Assembly (NCBI GenBank): GCA_019347675.1
Contig: JAHWKW010000004.1
Coordinates: 1 to 64,000 of the forward strand
Direction of reading: 5' to 3'
DNA: 64,000 bases
Source of the DNA: Actinomycetota bacterium
GTDB taxonomy: Bacteria; Actinomycetota; Nitriliruptoria; Nitriliruptorales; JAHWKO01
Part shown: piece after piece, positions 38,595-48,229 of the stretch
Layout of the letters: every line of letters begins with the position of its first letter
Numbering within the stretch: the first letter of the stretch is position 1
Notes under the pieces: generated by a model
What the model saw: only the letters and a program-made list of their open reading frames with translations
Databases searched by the model: none
What the model was told of the DNA's origin: nothing
Position numbers and translations under genes: made by a program

Positions 38595-39808
38595 CGCGCC
38601 TGCCTGTGCGCACCGTCGCGGTCAACGAGGACCGCCCGCTGTTGGAACTCCTCCCCGACCCCGACGGGGTCGTGTGGGTGCGCGGCTTCGATGGCCTGGT
38701 GGGATGGGGTGAAGCGGCCCGCTTCGATCCCGGGACCGGTGAGGACCGCTTCGCCCGTGCCGCCGAGTGGTTCGGGCAGGTGGTCGCCTCAGCCCGTGTC
38801 GACGATCAGGTCGGCGCGCCCGGCTGCGGGCTGGTGGCGTTCGCGAGCTTCACGTTCGACCCGAGCACGTCTGGGTCGGTGCTGGTCGTCCCCGCCGTCG
38901 TGGTGGGCCGGCGCCACGGCGGCTCGTGGCTCACGCTGACGGGATCGGCCCAGGTGCCGTCGCTGGTGTCCGTTGCCGTGCCGGGGCCTGGTGACCGGGT
39001 CCGGTACGCCGGCGCCTCCAAGCCGGACCTGCGCTGGCTCGAGGCGATCGCCGAGGCGATCACGCGGATCGAGGACGGCCGGCTCGACAAGGTCGTCCTC
39101 GCCCGTGACGAACTGGTGTGGACCCGTTCCCCGGTCGACGCGCGGCTGTTGACCCGGCGCCTGCACGACCGTTTCGGCGACTGCTGGACGTTCCTGGTCG
39201 ACGCACTGGTCGGGGCGACCCCCGAGCTGCTGGTGCGTCGGGCCGGCGATCAGATCACCTCGATCGTCCTGGCGGGGTCGGCACGGCGCGGCGACGACGT
39301 CACCGACGACGTGCGCATCGGAGAGGAACTGCTGGCCTCCAAGAAGGACCGTCACGAGCACCAACTGGCCGTGGACTCCGTCCGGGATGTCCTCGCCGGG
39401 CGCTGTGAGCACCTCCAGGTCGACAACGAGCCGTGGCTGCGGCGCCTGGCCAACGTCCAGCACCTGGCCACCACGGTCAGCGGTCGCACCCGCGAGGCCG
39501 GAACCGCCCTGGAGCTGGCCGGCGCGCTGCACCCGACGGCTGCCGTGGGCGGGGCCCCGACCGATGTCGCGATCGACGTGATCCGTGAGCTCGAGGGCAT
39601 GGACCGCGGACGCTACGCCGGGCCGGTGGGCTGGGTCGATGCCCGCGGTGACGGGGAGTTCGGGATCGCGTTGCGCTGCGCGCAGATCGCCGGCGCCCGG
39701 GCGCGGCTGTTCGCCGGGGCCGGTGTCGTCGCCGGGTCGCTGCCCGAGGAGGAGCTCGAGGAGACGCGACTGAAGCTCCGCGCGATGCAGTCAGCGTTCG
39801 AGGGCTGA
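38591..39808 (+). CDS. menF: Isochorismate synthase
   Basis: Converts chorismate to isochorismate, the entry to menaquinone synthesis. 405 aa; the chorismate-binding domain covers the C-terminal two thirds with LDKVVLARD, GSARRG, KDRHEHQLAVDSVRDVL, LHPTAAVGGAP, YAGPVGWVDARGDGEFGIALR and AGAGVVAGS. GTG start overlaps the regulator. Convergent with menD, 47 bases apart. MenF rather than siderophore EntC is chosen from the men context. Confidence 0.93.
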   Translation: MTRLPVRTVAVNEDRPLLELLPDPDGVVWVRGFDGLVGWGEAARFDPGTGEDRFARAAEWFGQVVASARVDDQVGAPGCGLVAFASFTFDPSTSGSVLVVPAVVVGRRHGGSWLTLTGSAQVPSLVSVAVPGPGDRVRYAGASKPDLRWLEAIAEAITRIEDGRLDKVVLARDELVWTRSPVDARLLTRRLHDRFGDCWTFLVDALVGATPELLVRRAGDQITSIVLAGSARRGDDVTDDVRIGEELLASKKDRHEHQLAVDSVRDVLAGRCEHLQVDNEPWLRRLANVQHLATTVSGRTREAGTALELAGALHPTAAVGGAPTDVAIDVIRELEGMDRGRYAGPVGWVDARGDGEFGIALRCAQIAGARARLFAGAGVVAGSLPEEELEETRLKLRAMQSAFEG

Positions 39809-39855
39809 GCGCGGCGAGGTGCGGTCGTCGCGATGCACGAGCCGGCGAGGAGACC

Positions 39856-41610
39856 TCACGGCAGGCGGTCGAGGGCCGCAGCGATCTCCGCGTGGATCCG
39901 CCGGTGCAGCGCCACAGTTTCCTCACGGTCGGTGCGGACCTCGATCAGGTGGATGCCACCCGCGGCGGCGGCCGCTGCCAGCGCCGGCGTCAGCTCGTCT
40001 GCTCGGGTGATCCGGGTGTGGGCGAGTCGGTGCAGGCGTGCCAGATCGGCCAGGTCCAGGCCGTGGGGAGTGGCGAACACCCGCTCGAAGCTGGCGGGGA
40101 AGCGCGCCTGTGGCAGGAAGTGGAAGATGCCTCCGCCGTCGTTGTTGACCACGACCAGCGGCAGGTCGACCTCGCCGGCGTGTGCACGCAGCAGCAGACC
40201 GTTGGCATCGTGCAGCAGCGACAGATCCCCGGCGAGAGCCACGGTGGGGGCCGGGGCCGTCGCGAGCGCCACGCCCAGGGCGGTGGACACGAACCCGTCG
40301 ATCCCACTGGCGCCCCGGTTGGCCAGGACACGGACCCCGTCGCGCGGCGCCATGGCGAGGTCCAGATCGCGCACCGGACGGCTCGACGCGACCACGAGCG
40401 TGCCGCCGGACGGGACGGCCGCGGCGACGTCGCGGGCGGTGCGGGGTTCGCTCGGGCTGGCCGACCCGTCGAGGAGCGCGTCGAGGGTCGTGCGGGCCAC
40501 GCGCTCGGAACGCAGCCATGCCTCGAGCCAGCCCGACGTGCGGGCGCCCGCAAGCGCGGCCGTCAGCGCCTCGCAGGCGAGTGCGGGGTCGGCCACCAGC
40601 AGTTGGCCGACCACCCGACGAGGGTCCAGCCACACCCCGTCCGGGTCGAACACGACCTGTGGCACATCCGGGCCGAGGTGGCCCTCGACAGTGCGGGACA
40701 GGACGGTGCGTCCGATCCGCACCACCAGGTCGGGGCGGTGCGCCGCAGCGAACGGCGGATGGTCGAGCAGGGCGTGTGCGGTGCTGATCGCGTACCGGCC
40801 GGTGCGGGCGCTCGACAGCGGCTCGGCGATCAGCGGCCATCCTGCGGCGTGGGCAAGGTCGACGATCGGTCCCGGCGGCGCGGCGGTGTCGCCGACGACG
40901 AGCAGCCCACGTTCGGTGTCCGCGATGCGCCCCGCCAGCGCCTCCACGGCGGCCTGGGGCGCGGGGCGGGCTGCGCGCGCCACCACCGTCCACGGTCGAG
41001 CGTGGCCACGTCCGTCCAGCCGCTGGGTGAACGCCGCTGACGGGGCGTGCCCGACATCGGCGAGCGCCACCAACGGCTCCCGGAAGGTGAGGTTGGCGTG
41101 GACCGGGCCGGCCGGTCCGCGCACGCCCAGTGCTTCAGCCCACAGCCGTGACGCGGTCGACCGCCAGTAGTCGTCGACGCCGGGGCGATCCTCGGCGATG
41201 CCGACCTCGACGAACCAGCGCACGTGGTCGCCGAAGAGCTTGAGCTGGTCGATGGTCTGGTTGGCGGCCGTGTGACGCAGCTCCGGTGGCCGGTCGGCGG
41301 TGAGCGCCAGCAACGGGACGCGGGCCTGGTGGGCCTCGACCACGGCCGGGTGCAGGTTGGTGGTTGCCGTCCCCGACGTCGTGAGCACGACGGCAGGACG
41401 GCCGGTGGCCTTGCCCAGGCCGAGCGCGACGAACCCCGCGGAGCGTTCGTCGATCTGGACGTGCACGCGCACCCGCGGGTCGTCGTGCAGCGCCATCGCC
41501 AGCGCTGCCGATCGCGAGCCCGGGGCGAGCACCGCGTCGGTCAGGCCGTGACGGGCGAATTCGTCGACGACGGTCAGCGCAAGCGCGTGTGAGGGATTGG
41601 CGGCCGTCAC
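39856..41610 (-). CDS. menD: SEPHCHC synthase MenD
   Basis: A ThDP enzyme that condenses isochorismate with 2-oxoglutarate. 584 aa; PYR-domain motifs APGSRSAALAMAL and VLTTSGTATTNLHPAVVEA, and the ThDP/Mg region AGDLSLLHDANGLLLRA...VNNDGGGIF. GTG at 41610 overlaps the menC stop as GTGA; the longer frame upstream is shadow. Last gene of menA-menC-menD. Confidence 0.95.
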   Translation of the reverse strand: MTAANPSHALALTVVDEFARHGLTDAVLAPGSRSAALAMALHDDPRVRVHVQIDERSAGFVALGLGKATGRPAVVLTTSGTATTNLHPAVVEAHQARVPLLALTADRPPELRHTAANQTIDQLKLFGDHVRWFVEVGIAEDRPGVDDYWRSTASRLWAEALGVRGPAGPVHANLTFREPLVALADVGHAPSAAFTQRLDGRGHARPWTVVARAARPAPQAAVEALAGRIADTERGLLVVGDTAAPPGPIVDLAHAAGWPLIAEPLSSARTGRYAISTAHALLDHPPFAAAHRPDLVVRIGRTVLSRTVEGHLGPDVPQVVFDPDGVWLDPRRVVGQLLVADPALACEALTAALAGARTSGWLEAWLRSERVARTTLDALLDGSASPSEPRTARDVAAAVPSGGTLVVASSRPVRDLDLAMAPRDGVRVLANRGASGIDGFVSTALGVALATAPAPTVALAGDLSLLHDANGLLLRAHAGEVDLPLVVVNNDGGGIFHFLPQARFPASFERVFATPHGLDLADLARLHRLAHTRITRADELTPALAAAAAAGGIHLIEVRTDREETVALHRRIHAEIAAALDRLP

Positions 41611-42623
41611 CGGTGGTCCTCGGCGGCGACAGCGGTGGCGGTGCGACCGTCTGTGCCCCCCATGATCGCCGCACAGGTGTCCAGCCGGCGGAGCAGGCCA
41701 CGGGCCTGCTCGGGCGACGGGGCCCACCTGCGCAGCAGATCCTCGTCCGGGGTCGGGCGGCGGACCATGATCGTGCCGGCCTCCGGCAGGAGCGGATCAG
41801 GCACGACGTCACCGTCCAGGAGGCCGGCAGTGGCCAGTCCGCAGGCGTACGGCAACCGCGGCAGAGCCGCGGCGAGAGCGATCCCGGCAGCCAGCCCGAT
41901 CGAGGTCTCCAACGCCGACGAGACGACCACGGACAGTCCGGCGGCGTCAGCGGCCTCGGCGACCTTGAGTGCCGGCCACACCCCGCCCAGCGGCTGGACC
42001 TTGACCACGACCACGTCCGCGGCGTCCAGCCCGGCGACGTGCAGCGGGTCGTCGGCCGTTCGGACCACCTCGTCGGCTGCGATCGGGACGTCGATGCGGC
42101 GCCGCAGCACGGCCATCTCCGCGCACGTCGCCACCGGCTGCTCGACGTACTCCAGGCCGACACGGTCGAGGGTGCGGATCGCACGGACGGCTTCATCGAC
42201 GTCCCACGCGCCGTTGGCGTCGACGCGGAGCCGCCCGCCCGGCCCGAGCGCCGCGCGGACGGCCTCGACCCTGGCCACATCCTCGCGCAGAGGTTGGCCG
42301 GGCTCGGCCACCTTCACCTTCGCGGTGCGGCACCCGGAACGCCGGACGAGGTCGTGAGCCCGTTGGGGGTCCACGGCCGGGACGGTGACGTTGACCGGGA
42401 TGCGCTCGCGGACGGGGTCGGGCCAGGCACGCGTGGCCGCCTCGTGCGCCGCGGCGAGCCACCGGCTGGCGTACGCCGGTCCGTACTCGGGGAACGGCGA
42501 GAACTCCCCCCACCCGGCGGGGCCGGCGACGAGCACCCCGCAGCGCTCGTCGACGCGCCGGAACCGGGTGCGCATCGGCACGCGGAACGCTTCCGCCCGC
42601 AGGTGGTCGTCGCCCAACGTCAC
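41607..42623 (-). CDS. menC: o-Succinylbenzoate synthase
   Basis: An enolase-superfamily dehydratase converting SHCHC to o-succinylbenzoate. 338 aa. The barrel carries the KxK of AKVKVAEP, Asp in DANGAWD, Glu in YVEQP, the ADE motif and the later Lys in VVKVQPLGG. GTG at 42623 overlaps the menA stop as GTGA and begins TLGDDHLRAEAFRVPM; the open frame continues upstream but overlaps menA. Confidence 0.92.
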   Translation of the reverse strand: MTLGDDHLRAEAFRVPMRTRFRRVDERCGVLVAGPAGWGEFSPFPEYGPAYASRWLAAAHEAATRAWPDPVRERIPVNVTVPAVDPQRAHDLVRRSGCRTAKVKVAEPGQPLREDVARVEAVRAALGPGGRLRVDANGAWDVDEAVRAIRTLDRVGLEYVEQPVATCAEMAVLRRRIDVPIAADEVVRTADDPLHVAGLDAADVVVVKVQPLGGVWPALKVAEAADAAGLSVVVSSALETSIGLAAGIALAAALPRLPYACGLATAGLLDGDVVPDPLLPEAGTIMVRRPTPDEDLLRRWAPSPEQARGLLRRLDTCAAIMGGTDGRTATAVAAEDHR

Positions 42624-43480
42624 GTCAACCACAGGCCCACCGCCAGCAACAGTCCGTAGGCCACGTGCAGCCGGACGGTCCCGACCAGGGCGTCGATCAG
42701 CACCAGCGGTTCGGTGGCGGTGCGTACCGTCCGCGTGACCGCCACGGCCAGTGGCGCCGACCCCAACGCGAGCAGCGGCCACGGGCTGTGTGCGGACACA
42801 GCCACGGCCACCGTCAGCGCCAGCGCCCCGCCGACCACGACCGTGTACAGCGTCCGGGTGCGGCGGTCACCGAGGCGGACGGCGAGGGTGGCCTTTCCGG
42901 CCACCAGGTCGGTGTGGATGTCGCGGAGGTTGTTCGCGACCAGGATCGCGGTGGCCAGGAGCCCGACCGGCACGGCCGCGGTGACGGCCACGGCCGCCAG
43001 CCGCTCGTCCTGGACGTACTGCGAGCCGGCGGTGGCCACAAGACCGAAGAACACGAACACCGCCAGCTCACCCAGGCCGGCGGAGGCGTACGGGCGGGGA
43101 CCGCCGCTGTACCCGAGCGCGGCTGCGAGCGCCGCCGCTCCCACCGCGACGAGCTCCCAACCGGCAGCAGCCGCGAGCAGCAGACCCGCCACAGCGGCGA
43201 CCCCGAACGCGGCGAGGGTGGCCCGCCACATCTGTGCGCCGGTGACCAGGCCGGAGGCCACCGCCCGTCGCGGTCCGACCCGCTCTGCGGTGTCCACGCC
43301 GCCCACGGCGTCGAAGTAGTCGTTGGCGTAGTTGACACCGACCTGGACCGAGACGCCGACGGCGAGCGCCGCGAGGAACCGCCAGGCGATGAACCGCTCG
43401 GCCGCTGCGGTCCCCACGACGACGGCCACGACCGCCGCGGGGAGCGTCCGCGGTCGTGCCGCCTCGACCCAGACCCGCAC
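42620..43480 (-). CDS. menA: 1,4-dihydroxy-2-naphthoate polyprenyltransferase
   Basis: A membrane prenyltransferase joining the polyprenyl chain to DHNA. 286 aa, about 9 helices, with the Asp-rich motif NYANDYFDAVGGVD (about 50-63) and the second motif NNLRDIHTDLVAGKATLAVRLG. GTG start at 43480. First gene of the men unit, divergent from menE. Confidence 0.94.
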   Translation of the reverse strand: MRVWVEAARPRTLPAAVVAVVVGTAAAERFIAWRFLAALAVGVSVQVGVNYANDYFDAVGGVDTAERVGPRRAVASGLVTGAQMWRATLAAFGVAAVAGLLLAAAAGWELVAVGAAALAAALGYSGGPRPYASAGLGELAVFVFFGLVATAGSQYVQDERLAAVAVTAAVPVGLLATAILVANNLRDIHTDLVAGKATLAVRLGDRRTRTLYTVVVGGALALTVAVAVSAHSPWPLLALGSAPLAVAVTRTVRTATEPLVLIDALVGTVRLHVAYGLLLAVGLWLT

Positions 43481-43581
43481 CGGGATCGCTCAGCCGCGCT
43501 CGGGGCACGTGCGGGCGCGATCCGGGCTCGTCACGGACGGCTCCTGACCAGCGGCGACGTCGCCGACTACGGTAGCCAACC

Positions 43582-44712
43582 GTGGGCAGCCCAACGGACG
43601 CCGCCAGGCTGGTCGCGCTCCGCCTGCCGGCCACGCCCGAGGCGCTCGAGGTGATGCAGCGCTCGTGGGCGGGCGGGGACGCGCTGCTGCCGCTGCCCGC
43701 CGCTGCACCCGACGAGGTGGTGGCTGGGATCCTGGCGGCGCTCCGCCCCGCTGTCCTGCGTGGTGACGACGGCGACGTCTCGCTCCCCGATCCGGTCCCC
43801 GTGGCAGCGGACACCGCGCTGGTGGTGACGACGTCTGGGACGACCGGCCCGCCCAAGGGCGTGGAGCTGACCCACCAGGCGCTGACCGCGGCCGTGGGGG
43901 CCAGCCTCGACCGTCTGGAGTCGGCACCCGGCGACCGGTGGCTGTGCTGCCTCCCGCTGCATCACGTGGCCGGCATCCTGGTGCTGTTGCGCGCCTGGCA
44001 GGCGGGGACCGAGCCGATCGTCCACGCGGGCTTCGACCCCGCGGAGGTGGGCTCGGCAGACGCTGCCACCCACATCGCGCTGGTCCCCACCATGCTGCAC
44101 CGCCTGCTCGATGCCCGGGTCGACGTCGGCCGTTTCCGCCGGGTGCTGGTCGGCGGGGCGAAGCCTGGGCGGCGGCTGCGGGAACGCGCCGGGGGGGCCG
44201 GCGCGCCGGTGACCGTCAGCTACGGCATGACCGAGACCTGCGGCGGGTGCGTCTACGACGGCGTGCCACTGGACGGTGTGGAGGTCCGCGTCGACGCCGA
44301 CGGGTGCATCGCCATCCGCGGCCCGGTCGTGATGCGCCGCTACCGCGGCCGACCCGACCTCACCGCCGCGGTGCTCGACGCTGACGGCTGGCTGCGCACC
44401 GCCGACCTCGGCCGCTGGACCGACGACGGCCGCCTGGAGGTCCTCGGCCGCGGTGACGACGTGATCGTGACCGGTGGCGAGAAGGTCGCCGCCGGGCAGC
44501 TCGCCGCACTGCTGTGCGCCCATCCGCGCGTCGCGGACGCAGCTGTGGTCGGCCGCGCCGACCTCGAGTGGGGTGAGCGGGTGGTGGCCTACTGCGTGGC
44601 GGCCGACCCGCTCGACCCACCGACGCTGGAGGAGCTGCGCGACTTCGTTGCCGCCCAGGCCCCGCGCCACGCCCCCCCGCGCGAGCTGCGGCTGGTCGAC
44701 GACCTGCCGTAG
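43582..44712 (+). CDS. menE: MenE-like o-succinylbenzoate-CoA ligase, lacking the C-terminal A10 lysine motif
   Basis: A 376-aa ANL-superfamily enzyme. It has the P-loop TSGTTGPPKGVELTH, SYGMTETCGG, GWLRTADLGRW and the hinge RGDDVIVTGGEKV. It stops right after RELRLVDDLP, where relatives continue with an RTxSGKxxR segment whose Lys is needed for adenylation. The next gene, on the other strand, ends 8 bases later. GTG start at 43582. MenE from the men context, divergent from menA; activity is uncertain. Confidence 0.8.
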   Translation: MGSPTDAARLVALRLPATPEALEVMQRSWAGGDALLPLPAAAPDEVVAGILAALRPAVLRGDDGDVSLPDPVPVAADTALVVTTSGTTGPPKGVELTHQALTAAVGASLDRLESAPGDRWLCCLPLHHVAGILVLLRAWQAGTEPIVHAGFDPAEVGSADAATHIALVPTMLHRLLDARVDVGRFRRVLVGGAKPGRRLRERAGGAGAPVTVSYGMTETCGGCVYDGVPLDGVEVRVDADGCIAIRGPVVMRRYRGRPDLTAAVLDADGWLRTADLGRWTDDGRLEVLGRGDDVIVTGGEKVAAGQLAALLCAHPRVADAAVVGRADLEWGERVVAYCVAADPLDPPTLEELRDFVAAQAPRHAPPRELRLVDDLP

Positions 44713-44719
44713 TCGGCGG

Positions 44720-45214
44720 CTACCACACCACCCACCCGCCGGTGTCGGGCCGGTCGGGGACGCCGCACTCGGGACACTGGGTGGCCAGGAACCGGGCCCA
44801 CGACTCGACCTGCTCGGGGCCGGGCAGGTCGTGGCCGTCCTCGTCGGTCGTGACCTCCCAGACCTCGCCGAACCGGTCGGCGACCACGACCGCGGCCACA
44901 TCCGGGTCCAGGCCCAAGCGTCGGCGCAGCGCCCCGTCCTCGTCCTCCACGACGGCAAGATCCTCGGGCGCGGCCGGGGCCCGTCGCGCCGACAGCACCC
45001 GCAGCACCGCGTTCCAGTCGCCGAGGTCGTCGATCCCGCTGGCCAGGGCCGCGACGTACTCGTCGCACGCGTCGCAGTCGGGGTGCGTGAACACGACCAC
45101 CGCCGCGTCGCGCACCGAGCCGCGCAGATCGACCGCGCTGCCGTCGTCGACCCGCGCCAGGGTGACGTCCGGGAGCCGGTCACCGACCGTCACGCTGGTC
45201 TGAGATGCGGTCAT
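44720..45214 (-). CDS. Thioredoxin-fold redoxin with CxxC
   Basis: A 164-aa soluble protein with no signal peptide. GDRLPDVTLARVDDG resembles the start of AhpC/TlpA-type folds, and TRX-like CDAC lies at C47-C50. A second pair CPEC near residues 148-151 lies in the C-terminal tail that ends GGWVVW. ATG at 45214 is 1 base after the ccsB stop, so it belongs to the cytochrome c maturation operon. Probably a cytosolic thiol protein; partner unknown. Confidence 0.65.
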   Translation of the reverse strand: MTASQTSVTVGDRLPDVTLARVDDGSAVDLRGSVRDAAVVVFTHPDCDACDEYVAALASGIDDLGDWNAVLRVLSARRAPAAPEDLAVVEDEDGALRRRLGLDPDVAAVVVADRFGEVWEVTTDEDGHDLPGPEQVESWARFLATQCPECGVPDRPDTGGWVVW

Positions 45215-45215
45215 G

Positions 45216-46493
45216 TCAACCTCCCACGGGGTCGGTGGCGGCACGTGCGGTGACGGCCTTGACCAGTCCGTACACGATCAGCGCCCCGGCGATCCCGATC
45301 CACGGCGGGTTGCTGGTCGCTGCACCCGCGTAGCTGTGCAACCCGGTGATCCACAGGTTCACCGCGTAGTAGGTGAACATCAGCAGCAGGAACGCGACCA
45401 CGCCGATCCCCGCAGCACCCCGGCCGCGCAACCCCCGGGTCGCCCGCGAGTGCAGGTACCCGGCGTAGGCGATCCACGCGAGGAACGCGCCGGTCTCCTT
45501 GGGGTCCCATCCCCAGTACCGTCCCCAGCTCTGCTCGGCCCACACCGCCCCGGCGATCACGCCGAACGTCAGGATCGGGAAGGCGAACGCGGTGGTGCGG
45601 TAGGCCAGGGAGTCCAGCGTCGCGGCTGACGGCAGGGCGGGCAGGGTCCACCACGCCGCCACCACGCCGAGCGCGATCAGCGCCGGGGCGACCGCGGTGG
45701 CGACCGGGTTGTTGAAGAGCAGCGCGTAGGCGACCGTCAGCGCGGTCGCGCCGATCACGATCGGGACGGGGTTGACCGCGTCGCGCAGCGCCCGCCCGTA
45801 CAGGTGGCGGTCCGCCAGGCCGGCGTCGTCCTCGTAGCCCTCGGGGCGGTCTTCGGGCGCCGCGGGATCGTGCTCGTCGAGCGCCCCCGGGGCGTAAGCC
45901 GCCCCGACGGTCGAGCCGCGGTGGGACGCGTCCAGGGTCGACGCGACGCGTCGCTCGGCGAGGTCGCGGATCAGGTACAGCCCGGTGAACACGAACGCGA
46001 CGATGAAGATCGTCGAGGCGATCATCATCGAGAACGTGTGGATCTTCAGCCAGTGGGTCTGCAGCGCCGGCATCAGGGGCTCGGCCGGTGCGTACAGCAC
46101 CAGCGCGCTGCCCATCATCACCAGCGCCCCCATCAGCAGGAAGCCGTTGAGCTCGGGACGGCGCAGCCGCCCGTGCACGACCACCAGCGCGATCAGCACG
46201 ACCCCGAAGCCCATCGCCGAGGAGTACTCGTACATGTTGCCCAGCGGCACGCGCCCGCCCGCGGCGATCGAGCGGGTCACGATCGAGGCGAGGTGGGTGC
46301 CGAGTCCGGCCACGGTGAACGCCACGCCCAGCCGTCCCACGGCGACACCCGCCCGCGGCCGCTCGTCACGGGCGCGGTCGACCTGCGTGAACGCCAGCCG
46401 GTAGAACGAGGCCACCATCGCCGCGGCGTAGAGCAGGAACGTCCACGGGAAGAACAGCGTCCGGGACAGCTCGGCGAGTTGGGTCTCGGTCAT
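45216..46493 (-). CDS. ccsB: Cytochrome c biogenesis protein CcsB (System II)
   Basis: The heme-handling subunit of the CcsBA/ResBC synthetase. 425 aa, about 8 helices, with the tryptophan-rich heme motif WGRYWGWDPKETGAFLAW, conserved His residues in the flanking helices (HTFSMMIAS and SYAG region), and an acidic loop at about 215-255. ATG at 46493 overlaps resB as ATGA. Order ccdA-resB-ccsB is typical of actinobacteria. Confidence 0.94.
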   Translation of the reverse strand: MTETQLAELSRTLFFPWTFLLYAAAMVASFYRLAFTQVDRARDERPRAGVAVGRLGVAFTVAGLGTHLASIVTRSIAAGGRVPLGNMYEYSSAMGFGVVLIALVVVHGRLRRPELNGFLLMGALVMMGSALVLYAPAEPLMPALQTHWLKIHTFSMMIASTIFIVAFVFTGLYLIRDLAERRVASTLDASHRGSTVGAAYAPGALDEHDPAAPEDRPEGYEDDAGLADRHLYGRALRDAVNPVPIVIGATALTVAYALLFNNPVATAVAPALIALGVVAAWWTLPALPSAATLDSLAYRTTAFAFPILTFGVIAGAVWAEQSWGRYWGWDPKETGAFLAWIAYAGYLHSRATRGLRGRGAAGIGVVAFLLLMFTYYAVNLWITGLHSYAGAATSNPPWIGIAGALIVYGLVKAVTARAATDPVGG

Positions 46494-48229
46494 GGGCTGA
46501 CGACCTCCCGGGAGGCATCGGGGTCGGGGTCGCGGCCGGATCGCCCGGCACGGTCGGGCTCCAGGCGCCGACGCAGCGCGGCGACGATGGTGGGGAACTC
46601 CTCCTCGAAGGCCTGCGGTCGTTGCAGGGCGTGGCCCGCGACGATGATGCGTGTGCTCCCGTCGATCTCGGCGGCCTCGACCCAGACTCGGCGCCGGTAA
46701 GCGTACAGCGCCGGGATGAGCCCAACGAGGAGCAACGCGGCGGCGGCCAGCAGCAGCGGGTCGGTCGGGCGGCGGCTCACCTGGAACCCGACCCACCGCC
46801 TGAGGTCGGCGAACGCCACGGTCGCCCCGGTGGGCAGCTCCGCCTGGAACCCCGGCCGCAGGCCCCCGTGGGAGAGCTCACGCATCGCGGTGGTGTCGAG
46901 ATCGTTGACGCCCTGGACCCGGTCGAAGCGCAGGTCACCGGCCCACACGGTGTACAGCAGCAGCGGGGCGCGCGCGCCGGGCCAGCCGGTGGGGACCGGG
47001 CGGCCGTCGGGGCCCTCGGGGGCGTCGGGGAACAGGTGCAGCTCCAGACCGATCTGCGGTTGGACGCCCGGGGCCTTCACCGCGCCCCGCCACACCCCGC
47101 CCCCGACCGCGGTCATGTGGATCCAACCGTCGTGGGCGACGTCATCGCCGTCGCGGACGATCACCCGGGCGGCGTACCCCCAGTCGAGCATGTGGACCTT
47201 CATCCCGTCGACGACCAGGGGATCGTTGATGACGGTGGTGCGCTGCTGGGTCCGCCCGTCGGCGTGACGGATCCTGACGTCGGAGCGGAACAGCACCGGC
47301 TGCGCAGCCCCGGTCCAATCGACGTCGAAGCGGTCCAGGTCCAGCTGGAAGCCGGCGTGGTCGTCCGCGCCCCACCACCGGCCGGCGTCCTTGACCCAGT
47401 ACGCGACCGAGGTGTCGGTGAAGCCGGGTTCACCCTCCACGATGCCCACCTGACCGGTGAACGTCGTCAGCTTGCCGACCACCACCCCGATCAGCAGGAG
47501 GTAGAAGGCGGTGTGGAACACCAGCGACCCGCCTTCGCGCGACAGGTGACCGCGTTCGGCGGCGACCTGCGGCCGCGCGGGGGTGGCGAGGTCGGCCCCT
47601 GGCGCCCCGACCGCCGCATGCTCCACGCCCGCGTGGGCACCAGCGCGGCTGTCGGCGAGGTCGGCGGGAGCGGGGGCCACCCCCACCCGCGCGTCCGACC
47701 GTGTCGGGACAACGGCGTCCGGCGGGGCGTCGTCGGCGCGGAGGCGGAACCGTCGCCGGGTCAGGACGTCGCGGACCGCGGCCAGGGCCTCGGCAGCAGG
47801 CTGGTCGGTGTCGATCGTGGCGACGTGGGGCTGGCGGGCCAGGTTGCGTGAGCGGGGTGGGCGGCCGCGACGCACCAACCGCCAGTACGCCCGATAGCGG
47901 GGGATGAGGCAACTGGTGAGGCTGGTGAACAGCAGCGCGAGCAGCACCAGGAACCACGGCGCGCCGAAGACGTCGTAGGCCCCCACGGCGTCGAGGAGGC
48001 GGGCGGGGAGCTGCCCCGGGCCGGCCGTCCCGTCCAGCCACTGCGCGACGGTGTCGGCGACGTTCGGGCGTTGCGGGACGACGGTGGCCAGGAGCGTCGC
48101 CGCCCCGAGAGCGGCCAGCAGGTGCAGCGCGGTGCGCATGCGCCGCAGCCACCGCCACAGTGAGACGACGGTCTCCACCGGGCCGGGGATCAACGGACCG
48201 CGTGCACGGGCCGGGGCCGGTTCGGTCAT
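46490..48229 (-). CDS. resB: Cytochrome c biogenesis protein ResB/Ccs1
   Basis: Partner of CcsB that delivers apocytochrome. 579 aa: membrane helices near 30-50, 90-112, 235-255 and one near residue 520, with a large extracytoplasmic domain between the last two. A polar insert of about 90 residues (about 145-230) separates helices 2 and 3. ATG 48229 overlaps the ccdA stop as ATGA. The frame is open far upstream through ccdA; I reject that extension. Confidence 0.92.
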   Translation of the reverse strand: MTEPAPARARGPLIPGPVETVVSLWRWLRRMRTALHLLAALGAATLLATVVPQRPNVADTVAQWLDGTAGPGQLPARLLDAVGAYDVFGAPWFLVLLALLFTSLTSCLIPRYRAYWRLVRRGRPPRSRNLARQPHVATIDTDQPAAEALAAVRDVLTRRRFRLRADDAPPDAVVPTRSDARVGVAPAPADLADSRAGAHAGVEHAAVGAPGADLATPARPQVAAERGHLSREGGSLVFHTAFYLLLIGVVVGKLTTFTGQVGIVEGEPGFTDTSVAYWVKDAGRWWGADDHAGFQLDLDRFDVDWTGAAQPVLFRSDVRIRHADGRTQQRTTVINDPLVVDGMKVHMLDWGYAARVIVRDGDDVAHDGWIHMTAVGGGVWRGAVKAPGVQPQIGLELHLFPDAPEGPDGRPVPTGWPGARAPLLLYTVWAGDLRFDRVQGVNDLDTTAMRELSHGGLRPGFQAELPTGATVAFADLRRWVGFQVSRRPTDPLLLAAAALLLVGLIPALYAYRRRVWVEAAEIDGSTRIIVAGHALQRPQAFEEEFPTIVAALRRRLEPDRAGRSGRDPDPDASREVVSP

